A stretch of 64,000 bases of DNA, taken from assembly GCF_001435775.1 (NCBI RefSeq), contig NZ_AZFK01000018.1, positions 60,217 through 124,216 of the forward strand, given 5' to 3'. This DNA is from Limosilactobacillus ingluviei DSM 15946 (GTDB lineage Bacteria; Bacillota; Bacilli; Lactobacillales; Lactobacillaceae). The notes under the pieces were generated by a model. That model had not been told where the DNA came from. It worked only from the letters and a program-made list of their open reading frames with translations, and did no database searches. Of this stretch, positions 25,901 to 32,900 are shown one piece after another. The position numbers and the translations under genes are program-made. How positions within the stretch are numbered: position 1 is the stretch's first letter; the number at the start of each line of letters is the position of its first letter.

Positions 25901-25984
25901 ATTAACTTTGGACAGGATATGAACAATATTGGTACCAGTAATAATAACCCAGATAATACTGGTGGTGTACACTTTATTGTTTAA
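19919..25984 (+). CDS. Large modular tail fibre with coiled coil and carbohydrate-binding-like modules
   Basis: 2021 residues. Residues 40-280 are a long coiled coil rich in Q, K, E and A. From about 265 to 1620 there are repeated jelly-roll-like modules that open with GG(T/S)N(L/I/Y) and close with a xxWS(P/T) signature: PSAWSTNTG, YAPNAADLH, TDWSPAPED, TDWSPTISE, TPWCASSQD and AEWSDNPKT. Residues 1640-1740 (SNSIALKVDTGKVINSINAS, TSISGTLNVPTVILKGKSGQ) look like a triple beta-helix stalk, and the last 280 residues a head domain. Such proteins bind cell-wall sugars. DNA from about 22190 on is more AT-rich and uses rarer codons than the 5' part, suggesting module exchange. It sits between the tail tube and holin genes, an unusual place. 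Confidence 0.75.
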   Translation: MKKTIKYLDNDGNYQYATVKDAGDLDKLKTKAKEDLVSAINELATNGIAASDIDEINNKVDQIQQQANQNADALNMSDQERQEMQQQIAQMQAEVQAKVAELQKLAEEQNKKLQEASAELKKKADAIDVQKMQQDNAEALKNSAKALEDSLAATNEDLQKTADHLNEMEIQAGVVETSVKELQNGFESKVSSADFNEARTKLQEQETMVRQLNNELSTKASNNELDMVTQRVQKAESDIQQNAQGIKASVTKETMYKEMDDFTKYRENRLKYSRDFSNDWSLNGNDIIDDDHLFDTQHDVKSVSIRNGAYLTQTTDLDTDDMSKTFTLAMWVEKGKKPRAWYGSAELTNMKVKEDKGEYQRVYWTFVPTIVKQDIRITGDTSTQGNLIISEPKLEQSDRPSAWSTNTGDQYATTEKLAHDLKLTADKLESTITKQSEFSDRQQQDESRITQTEHGVEVANQTIVAKTDGLRQEFDGKISATSKSLTSEYQSFTNQAIGQMADGGSNLILNSSFGNLKNSYDKWTNVSPKVRIVEDDNGLKWAKMEQSGLTADSPIGLTSNLFRVKKGIVTVALDIRTDNAGAIDNDNIVILESYNADQKRVFTQEVGFSDFKITRETLFDHGPHRVTYKYNQTRDDTQYMAVHIVLPKNGVLYVTNVLARTVANGEDSGEYAPNAADLHEQVVQQRTRIEQNDHAIALKADQTKVTQDIDAAKSSLSGAISRVEQRAANLEVKADGITSSVSTLSKTIDGISVGGTNLLQNSVGPFQPHTDRPIDNYDEYHDSVVELVNGEQYTISGQTNGVFSQEHNPSQESDKCVLWLVDNAGINQIISDENTAKGTTFTWEHPTKKYVLRVNTYHPGSTNQIRAWKIKIEKGNKPTDWSPAPEDTDSSISSLQSRASKLEQTDSEIKASVTSVTNDLKNGRGTIKEGILSMTDDHFSTKFSSIDNKIDGISVGGTNYMSHNLISAVNSTLVSYDGNTDVYTVTIPSGAGGAWGGGIGFNKSKMEVPWGQAYTDSIEVYVTNPGLTWSYDINNHGVVADSNLDGNDNDERSLSTQSPSTTTAIPTNQWVKVSFTAWNKAEKNKNHTALWDESTMGIVNNTGQSITVKFRHPQQELGTIATDWSPTISELSDGGSNIALQLMENTGNLESFIVDDTANKQPNGWKWGTILIPDGLKIGDTITVSAETKFLTGNDPSGVQVVLYDEKITKQAANQQFLRPGRRDSVTLTVTQDSSTLGGIQPNKVLIYSGAASNTQGKKIQVDQLQIERGSIAHNYVPATVRKTDFDVSIDGIRTNVTNLQNNTLQYSSMEQTADGFKFTVGSGSNQKTIDLNNHDNILVGTSPNWRRIPLHSSTNPWWHTSTANTAHPSMIQFGEGTTFVYSIDVKNTSNRTVVPELIWLDSNGGRIANSGRWGTEVAPGETKTAICHPVAKPKGALSMEVNIINTDGLATGDQEIQLRNEKLEVGDNPTPWCASSQDRSGNLFTGSSTFEGFDFNSSNVSQSDNWKDANGNIALKQNSAWNGNTQVRWLPNGTYTFSGLVYIEGNDPVYIYTNLARDKDSNAAIIFQQSAAVPNVQNRWQKFVFPFEVSEPGNVYPRVESSSNNTKIHIGSYKLEKGLHNDAEWSDNPKTIEGKTTNLQKGLSAAQATIEQNSNSIALKVDTGKVINSINASTEGVKIDATKIQINGNTSISGTLNVPTVILKGKSGQIDLTGSNITISNSDKTQSLIIDSSSITIGSGSLRLKAMSYGMSFWGNSANYSNGVAYGVIEQTHFRTKTDYNGLSIGASPTKNNTGDNYDGGNYIAIGYSSPTGEDFIQPQLLVNWRDVNINGDVYKKGIHLADHIYPDPYSSIYGWQSESGVPVTRGITILGKKLPGSVDPNNYYTAIEAVDSTGKPQGNGIQFNPSGVTPYGRIITNDFYFHPSGAGTKDGTKTWTGLAIGWLHVNNWDNDGKAPCIIRVDLINGGKDMQVANGGFVFHPQGNVSAFWGKHFINFGQDMNNIGTSNNNPDNTGGVHFIV
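22159..22189 (+). repeat. 31-bp exact repeat in the fibre gene, copy 1
   Basis: A 31-base string starting GATCGACGGGATTTCGGTCG and ending GGCACGAAC is present exactly at 22159-22189 and again at 22765-22795. It encodes DGISVGGTN, the first residues of two successive binding modules. The composition of the DNA changes right after this copy. It is a likely recombination joint. Confidence 0.85.
22765..22795 (+). repeat. 31-bp exact repeat in the fibre gene, copy 2
   Basis: Second exact copy of the string at 22159, 606 bases downstream and in the same frame. Recombination between the copies would delete or duplicate one 202-residue module without a frameshift. Confidence 0.85.
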
Positions 25985-26000
25985 TACAAGGGGCATTGAA

Positions 26001-26354
26001 ATGAAAAAAGTCATTATTATGGAAGATGATCAAACCCAACAAATACAATTGCAAGAAACTATTTATGACGAAAATGGTAGGCATGTTGCTCAAATGCACA
26101 CTTATCTTAATGGCGATGGTGAGACCCCAGTCGTTACGACTATCGGTGGCATTGGGCGCATTGTTGGGTACAACGATGATGGTACTGCAATTACGACAAA
26201 AGAAGACGACGAACTGATTAAAAGTGAACAGACTAAATTTATGGCTACCGCGATTAAAGAACAAAAGGCGTTATGTGTTGAAAAAGGTGTGGACCCAGAT
26301 TTAGTGAATATTATTAATGCAGAAAGAAAGAGTGGTACAGATAATGAACAATAA
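26001..26354 (+). CDS. Small acidic protein of unknown function
   Basis: 117 residues from ATG 26001, chosen for AAGGGG 7 bases upstream. The N-terminal half is beta-rich (KKVIIMEDDQTQQIQLQETI, PVVTTIGGIGRIVGYNDDGT), the rest helical. It follows the large fibre by 16 bases and overlaps the next gene by 11. Small proteins in this place often belong to the fibre or holin cluster. The family is not recognised. Confidence 0.6.
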   Translation: MKKVIIMEDDQTQQIQLQETIYDENGRHVAQMHTYLNGDGETPVVTTIGGIGRIVGYNDDGTAITTKEDDELIKSEQTKFMATAIKEQKALCVEKGVDPDLVNIINAERKSGTDNEQ

Positions 26355-26511
26355 TAACGATCAACAAGAAACACAAACTCAAATTACTCAACGGTTATTA
26401 ACTCGGATTGCTGAACTTGAATATCAGGTAGTAACAAATCAAGTTGCTTTGGAAAAAGCAAACGAGTTGATCCAAGAATTGCAAAAGTCTGATGTTAAGG
26501 AAGGTGCTTAA
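26344..26511 (+). CDS. Small coiled-coil protein
   Basis: 55 residues from ATG 26344, inside the end of the previous gene in another frame, with AGAAAG upstream. The sequence starts MNNNNDQQETQTQITQRLLT and continues as one amphipathic helix (ELEYQVVTNQVALEKANELI) with a heptad pattern. Two bases separate it from the next gene. It resembles short coiled-coil proteins next to phage holins. Function unknown. Confidence 0.6.
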   Translation: MNNNNDQQETQTQITQRLLTRIAELEYQVVTNQVALEKANELIQELQKSDVKEGA

Positions 26512-26513
26512 TA

Positions 26514-26807
26514 ATGGCATTAGTAAAGAATAGAACTACGAACCTGTCTGGTGAATCCAAGATTAATGGGACTACGGTAGTAAGTATGTCAGCAACGTTG
26601 TCTACGGCTGGTGACTCTGACTACGTAAACCAACAGGTACACGCACCGGAACTATATGCGGCAAATAAGCGGGAAATTCGGCAAGATATTGCTGAATTCC
26701 AAAACTACGTCTATGAACAACAAGACGCAATTGCCGCAGAAGTAGCCGAAGACGAATCTGCTAAGACGGAAGAAACGAAAGTTGCTGGTACGGACGGCGC
26801 TAAGTAA
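26514..26807 (+). CDS. Small conserved phage protein before the holin genes
   Basis: 97 residues: MALVKNRTTNLSGESKINGT, then VVSMSATLSTAGDSDYVNQQ, and a helix KREIRQDIAEFQNYVYEQQD with an acidic tail. The pattern, a short beta part with an R-x-D-x-AEFQ helix, recurs in small proteins upstream of holins in Gram-positive phages, as far as I recall. No biochemical role is known to me. It is followed by a weak hairpin. Confidence 0.6.
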   Translation: MALVKNRTTNLSGESKINGTTVVSMSATLSTAGDSDYVNQQVHAPELYAANKREIRQDIAEFQNYVYEQQDAIAAEVAEDESAKTEETKVAGTDGAK

Positions 26808-26835
26808 CTAAAATGCAAGTTTTACCAAGAAAACG

Positions 26836-26855
26836 GGGACGCCCGTCCCTTTATT
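26836..26855 (+). terminator. Weak terminator-like hairpin
   Basis: GGGAC/GTCCC around GCCC (26836-26849), followed by TTTATT. The T run is short, so partial read-through into the holin genes is likely. Confidence 0.45.
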
Positions 26856-26899
26856 CACGCCACTTGTTATATAACATATGTAATAGGTGGTGATAATCG

Positions 26900-27151
26900 A
26901 TGGAAATGGGGAACGACAAAGTATTAGAAATGCTCATGGATATTAAAGACCGTGTAACGCGGATCGAAGAAGCGACCAAACATTTCGACGAAACTGAAAG
27001 GCGGTCAAATGCAGCATTGACTTTGGCGCAACAGAACGAAGAAGAAATCAAAAAATTGCAGAACTCTATGCAATGGTTTTGGAGAACCGCTGTCGGCGCC
27101 TTCGTCACCATTGCCACAGGGCTAATTACGATTTGGCTAGGGGGCCACTAA
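26900..27151 (+). CDS. xhlA: XhlA-like haemolysin/holin accessory protein
   Basis: 83 residues with a good site (AGGTGGTGATAATCG before ATG). An N-terminal amphipathic helix and coiled coil (LEMLMDIKDRVTRIEEATKH, LAQQNEEEIKKLQNSMQWFW) leads to one C-terminal membrane helix (TAVGAFVTIATGLITIWLGG). This is the layout of XhlA of Bacillus phage PBSX, which works with a holin to release the endolysin. The holin follows 3 bases later. Confidence 0.8.
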   Translation: MEMGNDKVLEMLMDIKDRVTRIEEATKHFDETERRSNAALTLAQQNEEEIKKLQNSMQWFWRTAVGAFVTIATGLITIWLGGH

Positions 27152-27154
27152 AAT

Positions 27155-27406
27155 ATGTTTGAAAAGATCAAGAAAGCGCTAGTTAAACCAGATGGCAGTA
27201 TCAACGGCAAGATTTTAGCTCCGTTAATCAGTTTGGTTATCGTAGCAGTACAACAAGTGGCGGCTTGCTTTGGGCTTAAGTTCACTGGGGACCTCGGTGC
27301 TTGGCAAGCCTTGATCAACACTTTATTGACAATCTTTGGTCTGGTTGGTGTGATTGCTGACCCAACACCAGTTACGGTAGAAAAGATTGAAGAAAATAAA
27401 AAATAA
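27155..27406 (+). CDS. Holin, phi-LC3 family
   Basis: 83 residues. Two hydrophobic segments (ILAPLISLVIVAVQQVAACF and WQALINTLLTIFGLVGVIAD) flank a short linker, and the conserved closing ADPTP matches the DPTT signature of phi-LC3 holins. It opens the membrane at the end of infection. The endolysin lies 20.6 kb downstream at 48022 and not next door, so the lysis cassette is split. Confidence 0.8.
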   Translation: MFEKIKKALVKPDGSINGKILAPLISLVIVAVQQVAACFGLKFTGDLGAWQALINTLLTIFGLVGVIADPTPVTVEKIEENKK

Positions 27407-27428
27407 TGCAAAAACCTTTGTCAAACTA

Positions 27429-27457
27429 TTGTAAGCGCTTACAAAGTGTGATATAAT
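27429..27457 (+). promoter_or_regulatory. Promoter with perfect cre-like palindrome, copy 2
   Basis: TTGTAA (27429-27434), a 17-base spacer and TATAAT (27452-27457), with TGTAAGCGCTTACA at 27430-27443 across the -35. ATTAATG follows at 27458. It reads into the tail chaperone, recombinase and tape measure genes. Repression by a protein bound at the palindrome would block RNA polymerase directly. Confidence 0.75.
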
Positions 27458-27468
27458 ATTAATGTAAG

Positions 27469-27480
27469 AATGGTATAAGC
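27469..27480 (+). promoter_or_regulatory. AATGGTATAAGC motif, copy 1
   Basis: AATGGTATAA occurs here, at 28221 and at 29903, each shortly upstream of a tail gene, and once inverted at 6767-6758. TGGTATAA matches an extended -10 (TGnTATAAT), but no good -35 is present in any copy. It may be a late promoter read with the sigma-like protein, or an RNA processing signal. Confidence 0.4.
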
Positions 27481-27497
27481 GGGAAAGCGAGAGAGAT

Positions 27498-28208
27498 TTG
27501 GTAAAGTTTAGAAGTTTATACAATGATCCGGAAAACCGCATGATCCGCGAAATTATTGATGGGACTACGGGTCCAATTACGATTTTTGAACCGTCGCAAA
27601 GTGACATTGATCGTATTATGCAAATGAACGATGTGGTTGCATCGTTTAACTCGGAATCTAAAGATGGGGAAGACGACGATGGTATGATGCTCAATGTACG
27701 TGGGGAAACAATTCTTAAAGAGTTAATTCCTTTGCTTACGGATATTGAGATTGACAAAGATATGACTGAAGATGAAATGCAAAAGATCATCGAAAGTCCT
27801 ACGATTGATTTGCTAAATGTTATGCAGGTCTTGTCTGGTATCGTGACACAAATTTATACGTTCATGATTCTTCGCTATCGGAATATTGTACAGATGGAAG
27901 ATGTCGTAGAACGCTCGAATGATGTGCGTGATGCTACGATGGACCATTATGTTTCGTCGGCCGCTAAAACGGACGAAGGTCGAATGATGTTGTCTGGTCT
28001 GGCACAAAACGCTAATGAATTGGCGGAAGCGAAAGCGAATAACATGACTAAGGCAAAGATCAAAGAACAAATCAGAAATGGTGAAAGGACTATCGCAAGT
28101 GGTCTACCGGAATCTGATCAAGAAGTTGACCACGTTGTTGGGGCCGATCTAGACCCGGAACAAACGAAAATGTCAACTGAATTAGACGAAAAGTACCAAG
28201 GTATTTAG
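27498..28208 (+). CDS. Putative tail assembly chaperone
   Basis: 236 residues from TTG 27498 (site GAGAGAGA). Helical and acidic: RGETILKELIPLLTDIEIDK, DEMQKIIESPTIDLLNVMQV. The string LTDIEID.DMTEDE resembles the LTNID motif of Gram-positive tail chaperones. The last 60 residues are disordered and acidic. Position before the tape measure, where chaperones gpG/gpGT act, supports the call, but the recombinase insertion in between is unusual. No slippery site was recognised at its 3' end. Confidence 0.5.
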   Translation: MVKFRSLYNDPENRMIREIIDGTTGPITIFEPSQSDIDRIMQMNDVVASFNSESKDGEDDDGMMLNVRGETILKELIPLLTDIEIDKDMTEDEMQKIIESPTIDLLNVMQVLSGIVTQIYTFMILRYRNIVQMEDVVERSNDVRDATMDHYVSSAAKTDEGRMMLSGLAQNANELAEAKANNMTKAKIKEQIRNGERTIASGLPESDQEVDHVVGADLDPEQTKMSTELDEKYQGI

Positions 28209-28228
28209 CGTCAACTAACAAATGGTAT

Positions 28229-28299
28229 AAGGATAACGCAAGTAATTAGAAAGATGGATAGATGGTCCACCTTTCTTTTGCGTTATCCTTTTTATTTTT
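28229..28299 (+). terminator. Long-stem rho-independent terminator
   Basis: AAGGATAACGCAA (28229-28241) pairs exactly with TTGCGTTATCCTT (28278-28290), with an inner imperfect stem AGAAAGATGG/CCACCTTTCT, and is followed by TTTATTTTT. It lies between the chaperone and the next gene, and begins right at the second AATGGTATAA motif. It would reduce read-through into the recombinase and tape measure unless antitermination acts. Confidence 0.75.
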
Positions 28300-28311
28300 G
28301 AGGTAAAAAAG

Positions 28312-28845
28312 ATGGCGACGATTGAATTACACGGGACGCTTGATATTGACGTTACTGGCGCCGAAGAGATTGAAGGGAAAATTAGAAGTACCTCGATTGC
28401 GGCGTTACAGGGACGAATTAGGGCGTTGGCATATCAAATTTTGAGAGAACAAGCTGCCAAAGACTGGCCGGCCGGTAGGGCCTCTAATGGATATGTATCT
28501 ACTGGTGAGTTGGTCAATGCGATCAATATTACCGGTAGCGGACTGTCGCTAACTATTAGCATGGATGGTTCGAGAATGAGCATGGTTGCCCCAGTACACG
28601 TCGGGACCGTAAAAAATAGGAATGCTGTGAACCATAGACCTATTCAATGGGGTGTTCACATGGGCGTGAGAGGTCAGGCATTTAATACTGAAATGCCAGC
28701 TTTACTTGAATACGGTGGCGGCGGATTGGTGCCACACCATGGTTCTGGATATTTTGAGCGTACCTATGGAATGTATCAAGAACAGTTTATCCATATCCTA
28801 GCAGAAGAATTGAGAGCTGCTGGGTTTGAAGTAACAGAAGGTTAG
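28312..28845 (+). CDS. Putative minor tail/neck protein (HK97 gp10-like fold possible)
   Basis: 177 residues. The N-terminal helix (AALQGRIRALAYQILREQAA) and the strand-rich middle (TGSGLSLTISMDGSRMSMVA) lead to a segment LLEYGGGGLVPHHGSGYFER. The -EYG-...-P-x-F-x-R/T pattern recalls HK97 gp10-like proteins (IEYGT...PFLRPA), which help tail attachment. Evidence is limited to this pattern and to position. It starts directly after a strong terminator. Confidence 0.45.
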   Translation: MATIELHGTLDIDVTGAEEIEGKIRSTSIAALQGRIRALAYQILREQAAKDWPAGRASNGYVSTGELVNAINITGSGLSLTISMDGSRMSMVAPVHVGTVKNRNAVNHRPIQWGVHMGVRGQAFNTEMPALLEYGGGGLVPHHGSGYFERTYGMYQEQFIHILAEELRAAGFEVTEG

Positions 28846-28856
28846 AAGGTAATAAT

Positions 28857-29885
28857 TTGAAAAGACGAGAGGGTTTAAAGTACCAAACCAAGTCGAATCG
28901 TAAGATCGTGCGGTATGCGACTAAAGCCCGTATGGCTAAAGTCAACCCAAAGAATTTGAAGATCTATGATCGATATTTAAAGAGTCGGACAATCCAAAAC
29001 TCCGACGTTAAAGGTACTACTTATAAGGTTTACCACTCTTACATGAACATATTCATGTGCTACATTGCAGAAGAGTGGGATAACTTTTATTTACTTGACG
29101 AAGACTTTATTGAAGATGAAATGCTAGACGTTATGGAGTCATACATGGCGTTCTTGGCGGAAGAATGTGGTAATGGTAAGAAGGTAATTAACACTAAATT
29201 AAGTGCTGTGTCTAGCTTCTATATCTGGGCTACTAAGCGTCGTTTGATTAAGAATCATCCATTTGATGGGAAGTTGGATCGCATTAAGGGTGCTCAAGAT
29301 GAAAAGCGGATCTCGGTTCACTTCCTCCACAAAGAAGAGACTGATTTGATCACTGAAACTTTAGCGCAAGACAAGACCACATTAAATAAGTATGATCGAC
29401 AAGACGAATTAATCTGGAACATTGCATTTGATAGTGCCTGCCGGATTGGTGCACTACAACGGTTAAGTGTTTCAGACCTAGATTTGTCGCGCAATGTATT
29501 TACCGATATTCGCGAGAAACGTGGCAAGATCGTGGACATTCCATTCACTGATCGGACCAAGCAAATGATTATCGAATATCTTGAATGGCGTAAAGAAAAT
29601 GGTATTGAAACGGATGCGTTCTTCTATAACCGTGAAGGTGAAAGAATGAGTAAGCAAGCATTAGCGCTCCGTATTCGTAAGATTGGTGAGATTGTGGGGA
29701 TTGGTGATTTCCGGCCACACAGTATTCGGAAGTCACGGTTAAACCAAATTGGGCAAACCGGGAATATCGAATTGGCTAAGGAATTAGCCCACCATGAATC
29801 GATGGACACGACTTCTCGTTTCTACATGGAAAAGAAGGACGCGTCCGAAACCCTAAAAGAAATTAACAACTTGATGGGTATTTAA
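28857..29885 (+). CDS. Tyrosine recombinase inside the tail operon
   Basis: 342 residues from TTG 28857. Residues 40-130 are a SAM-like core-binding domain (TTYKVYHSYMNIFMCYIAEE). The catalytic domain shows Arg196 in DSACRIGALQRL, Lys224 (or 221) in REKRGKIVDIP, His288 and Arg291 in PHSIRKSRLN, His312/313 in LAHHESMDTTSRFY and Tyr323. All residues needed for strand exchange are present. An integrase is usually in the lysogeny module; here it sits between late tail genes on the same strand. It could resolve plasmid dimers (as Cre does in P1), integrate, or rearrange fibre genes. No paired recombination site was identified. Confidence 0.85.
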   Translation: MKRREGLKYQTKSNRKIVRYATKARMAKVNPKNLKIYDRYLKSRTIQNSDVKGTTYKVYHSYMNIFMCYIAEEWDNFYLLDEDFIEDEMLDVMESYMAFLAEECGNGKKVINTKLSAVSSFYIWATKRRLIKNHPFDGKLDRIKGAQDEKRISVHFLHKEETDLITETLAQDKTTLNKYDRQDELIWNIAFDSACRIGALQRLSVSDLDLSRNVFTDIREKRGKIVDIPFTDRTKQMIIEYLEWRKENGIETDAFFYNREGERMSKQALALRIRKIGEIVGIGDFRPHSIRKSRLNQIGQTGNIELAKELAHHESMDTTSRFYMEKKDASETLKEINNLMGI

Positions 29886-29902
29886 TTAACGAAACCGCAA
29901 TG

Positions 29903-29914
29903 AATGGTATAAAC
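29903..29914 (+). promoter_or_regulatory. AATGGTATAAAC motif before the tape measure gene, copy 3
   Basis: AATGGTATAAACGCAA at 29903-29918 is identical over 16 bases to the minus-strand string at 6767-6752. TGGTATAA is an extended -10 candidate without a -35. It is 39 bases upstream of the TTG start of the tape measure gene. Confidence 0.4.
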
Positions 29915-29952
29915 GCAAAAATCAAAAAACATTCAATAGGCGGTGAGAGTAA

Positions 29953-32900
29953 TTGGCAGAACAATTACAGATTAACGTTCGGGTCCATTTAAAAGAAGGC
30001 GATATTCAAAAACAAATCGAAGACCAATTAAAGGGACTCAAAGACATAAATGTTGACGGGACAGCCCGTATTAATGCCAGATTAAGCTCGAAATCGCTTA
30101 ATGGTATTAAAAAACAATTAGATGAGGCTATCGAAGGTCATTCCAAAAAAGTAACCATTCACACCGACGTTAAAGGCGATAAAGCCATTAACAATTTAAC
30201 CCGGAATCTACGGGAATTGCAGAAATTGGCAGAAAAGCCAATTCGAATTCATGCTTCTGTGGTGGGGGCCGGAGCAGACAAAGCTCTTGAAAAAGCGATT
30301 GGAAAGGGCGGTAAAAGATCTGGCAATGTCGAAGTTCGTACTCGTGTGCAGGGTGTTGCTTCGGCTGAACGTCAGTTAAATTCCCTTCGGCGTAATGCTC
30401 GTGATCTATATCAAGAGATTGAACGGATTAAGACGTCCAAAAACAAGATTAGCCCAGCCAATATGACTGACGATCTAGTTAGTCATTATAAGAACCAGGT
30501 GGCACAAGTCGAAAAATCGCTTGATGCTACAAGGGCTAAGATGGTCAAACTATACCAGAATAGTGGTATGGGCAAAAACCAGGCGATGGCTCAAGTTAAT
30601 GCGGAAATGAAAGACCTAATGAAGAATGATGGAAAGGTCGTTAGAGTCCGCATTGAGGCCGATGAGCAGGGTTTGAAGACCGCAGTTAAAGATGCCGAAT
30701 CGAGTTTAAAGAAACTTATTTCGCTTGAAAAAGAATTGGCGCGGTCGGAACGCAGTGCTAGAAATGCGAGTCTTAGCTCTGCTGAGCGTAATGCTTACAG
30801 GGCACGTAGCAATTTTTTGAATGAACAACTTAGTAAACAGCGAGAACTCGCAAGGGTTAATAAACAATTTAATGAAGAGGCATATTTAGCCGCTCAAAAG
30901 GATATTGCTCTTTCAAAGAATATAGGAATTGCGAAAGATGCTCGACAAAGCACGGCTCGTTATAGTAGCGGGAGAAGAAATACCAGAGGATTTGGTGATA
31001 GCTACAATGTTTGGTCCGCTCTTCAAACAGCTGGGTATTCATTAGCTGGCATTATTTCGAGCATGAATGAAGTCGACCGTGCTGTTACTAAGGTTACCAA
31101 GGTCGTCCCAGATAGCCAAAAGGCTGTTGAAAAATGGACTAAGGGGATCTACAAGGATGCCTCTTCTGTTGGGAAGTCAGTACCAGAATATGCTAACGCG
31201 GTCGAACAATGGGCCACAGCCGGTTACAACCTAAAGCAATCTAATGCTTTGGCTAAACGGTCGGTGATGGGTTCTTTCGTTGGTGATGTTGACGTTAATG
31301 ACATGGTTAATTACATGGCTGTGCCGTTAAACTCTTTTAAGCGTCAACACTTAAAAGCTGACGATATTATTAACTCAATGAACGAAGTTTCCAACAAGCA
31401 CGCCGTTGAAATGACGGACTTGGGGCAGGCATACAGTAAGGCTAGTGCCGTTGTGTCTGCCACTGGTACTACATTCGGACAACTTACTGGGATGATTACT
31501 GGTGCCCAAGAAGCTACTCGTGCTGGTGGTGACGTTATTGGTCGGTCTATCAAGGCAATTTCCCAAAACTTCGCCAAGATGAGTTCCGGAGTAACGGCAA
31601 CCGACAAGAAGCGTGCTGAATTCTTCCATGGTTTAGGTGTCGATTTAAAAGACTCTAATGGGAAGATGAAGTCAACATACCAAGTTATGGACGATCTGTC
31701 CAAAGTATGGGGTACGTTGAGTAAACAAAAAAAGCAAGACGCCGCCCTATACGCCGCTGGTAAGGAACACTCAGCTCAATTTACTGGTATGCTTAACAAC
31801 TGGGATATTGTTAAGAAGGCAACCAGTGAAGCAGAAGGTCAAACTGGACTTGGAAAGAGCGGTTCTGCTTACCAAGAAATGGAAAAGCAAAAGAAGTCCA
31901 TTCAATTCCAATTGGCCGCACTTGGAAACAATTGGCGTCAGTTCTTAGCCAACTTAACGGGTGGCAGAGAAGGTATCGCTGATATGCTTGGGATGGCAAA
32001 TCAGTTCCTTAGCATTGGGCAGAAACTAACCTCAAGTCAGGGGTTGATGTCCACTGCGCGTTGGGCCGCTATGACGGGCGGTATTCTAATGGCTCGTCGC
32101 GCTTTGAATGGATTATTAAGAAACTTCAATGATTATCTTGGTATCGGTCAAAGACGTGAAGATTTTGCAAGGGATTTTGAAGCGCTCGGTGTCGAAGGTA
32201 GAGGTAGCCGGGGTAAGGTCAACAGACGTGTCTTTGCACGCAAACGTTTTAATGATGAAATGAATAAACTTCGCGGACAATTTGGATTGGCACCGCGAGA
32301 ATACATTCCTCGAAAAGAGAATGACGTTTATGACCCAAGACATTCATCACAAGAAAATGAACCACAATTGTCCGGTGGTGGATATGTGGGCGGCGGCGCA
32401 ACTAAGTCAGCGGCCAAAGCTGAACAGGAACTAGCAAGTGCTGGTAAAAAGGCTCGTACTAGTCAAAAGGGCCTTGGCGACACCATGAAAGGCGTTGGTG
32501 AACACGCCATTATGGCTGGTGGCGCTATGAAAAATAGCGCAAGGGTAGCCGAGGGGGCGGCCACTACCGCCGCTAAAGGGGCTAGTAAAATAGCTCGAAT
32601 CGGTTCGACAGTAAAAACAGTCGGGCGTGTTGCTCTGGCCGGAGTAGATACTGTTGCCCAATTTGCTGGGGCTGTTGGATTAATATTTGATGCCGTTACA
32701 GTTACTGGGATGGTACTAAACGCATTTGGTATTCACCCTGTTAAAGAGTTTACTAAGGCGCTTCATCCAGCACGTACGGCCGCAAATGCTCTTAACAAGA
32801 GCTTGGATGCCACTGCCGGTTCTATTGATAAGACTAGCCAGTCTATTGAAAATAATGGACTTGTAAACGGTAGTCTTAAACAAGGAATTGATGGGGCCAA

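Noticed and set aside
28221..28299. A structured riboswitch before the 28312 gene
   Set aside because: The long perfect stem followed by a T run is better explained as an intrinsic terminator.
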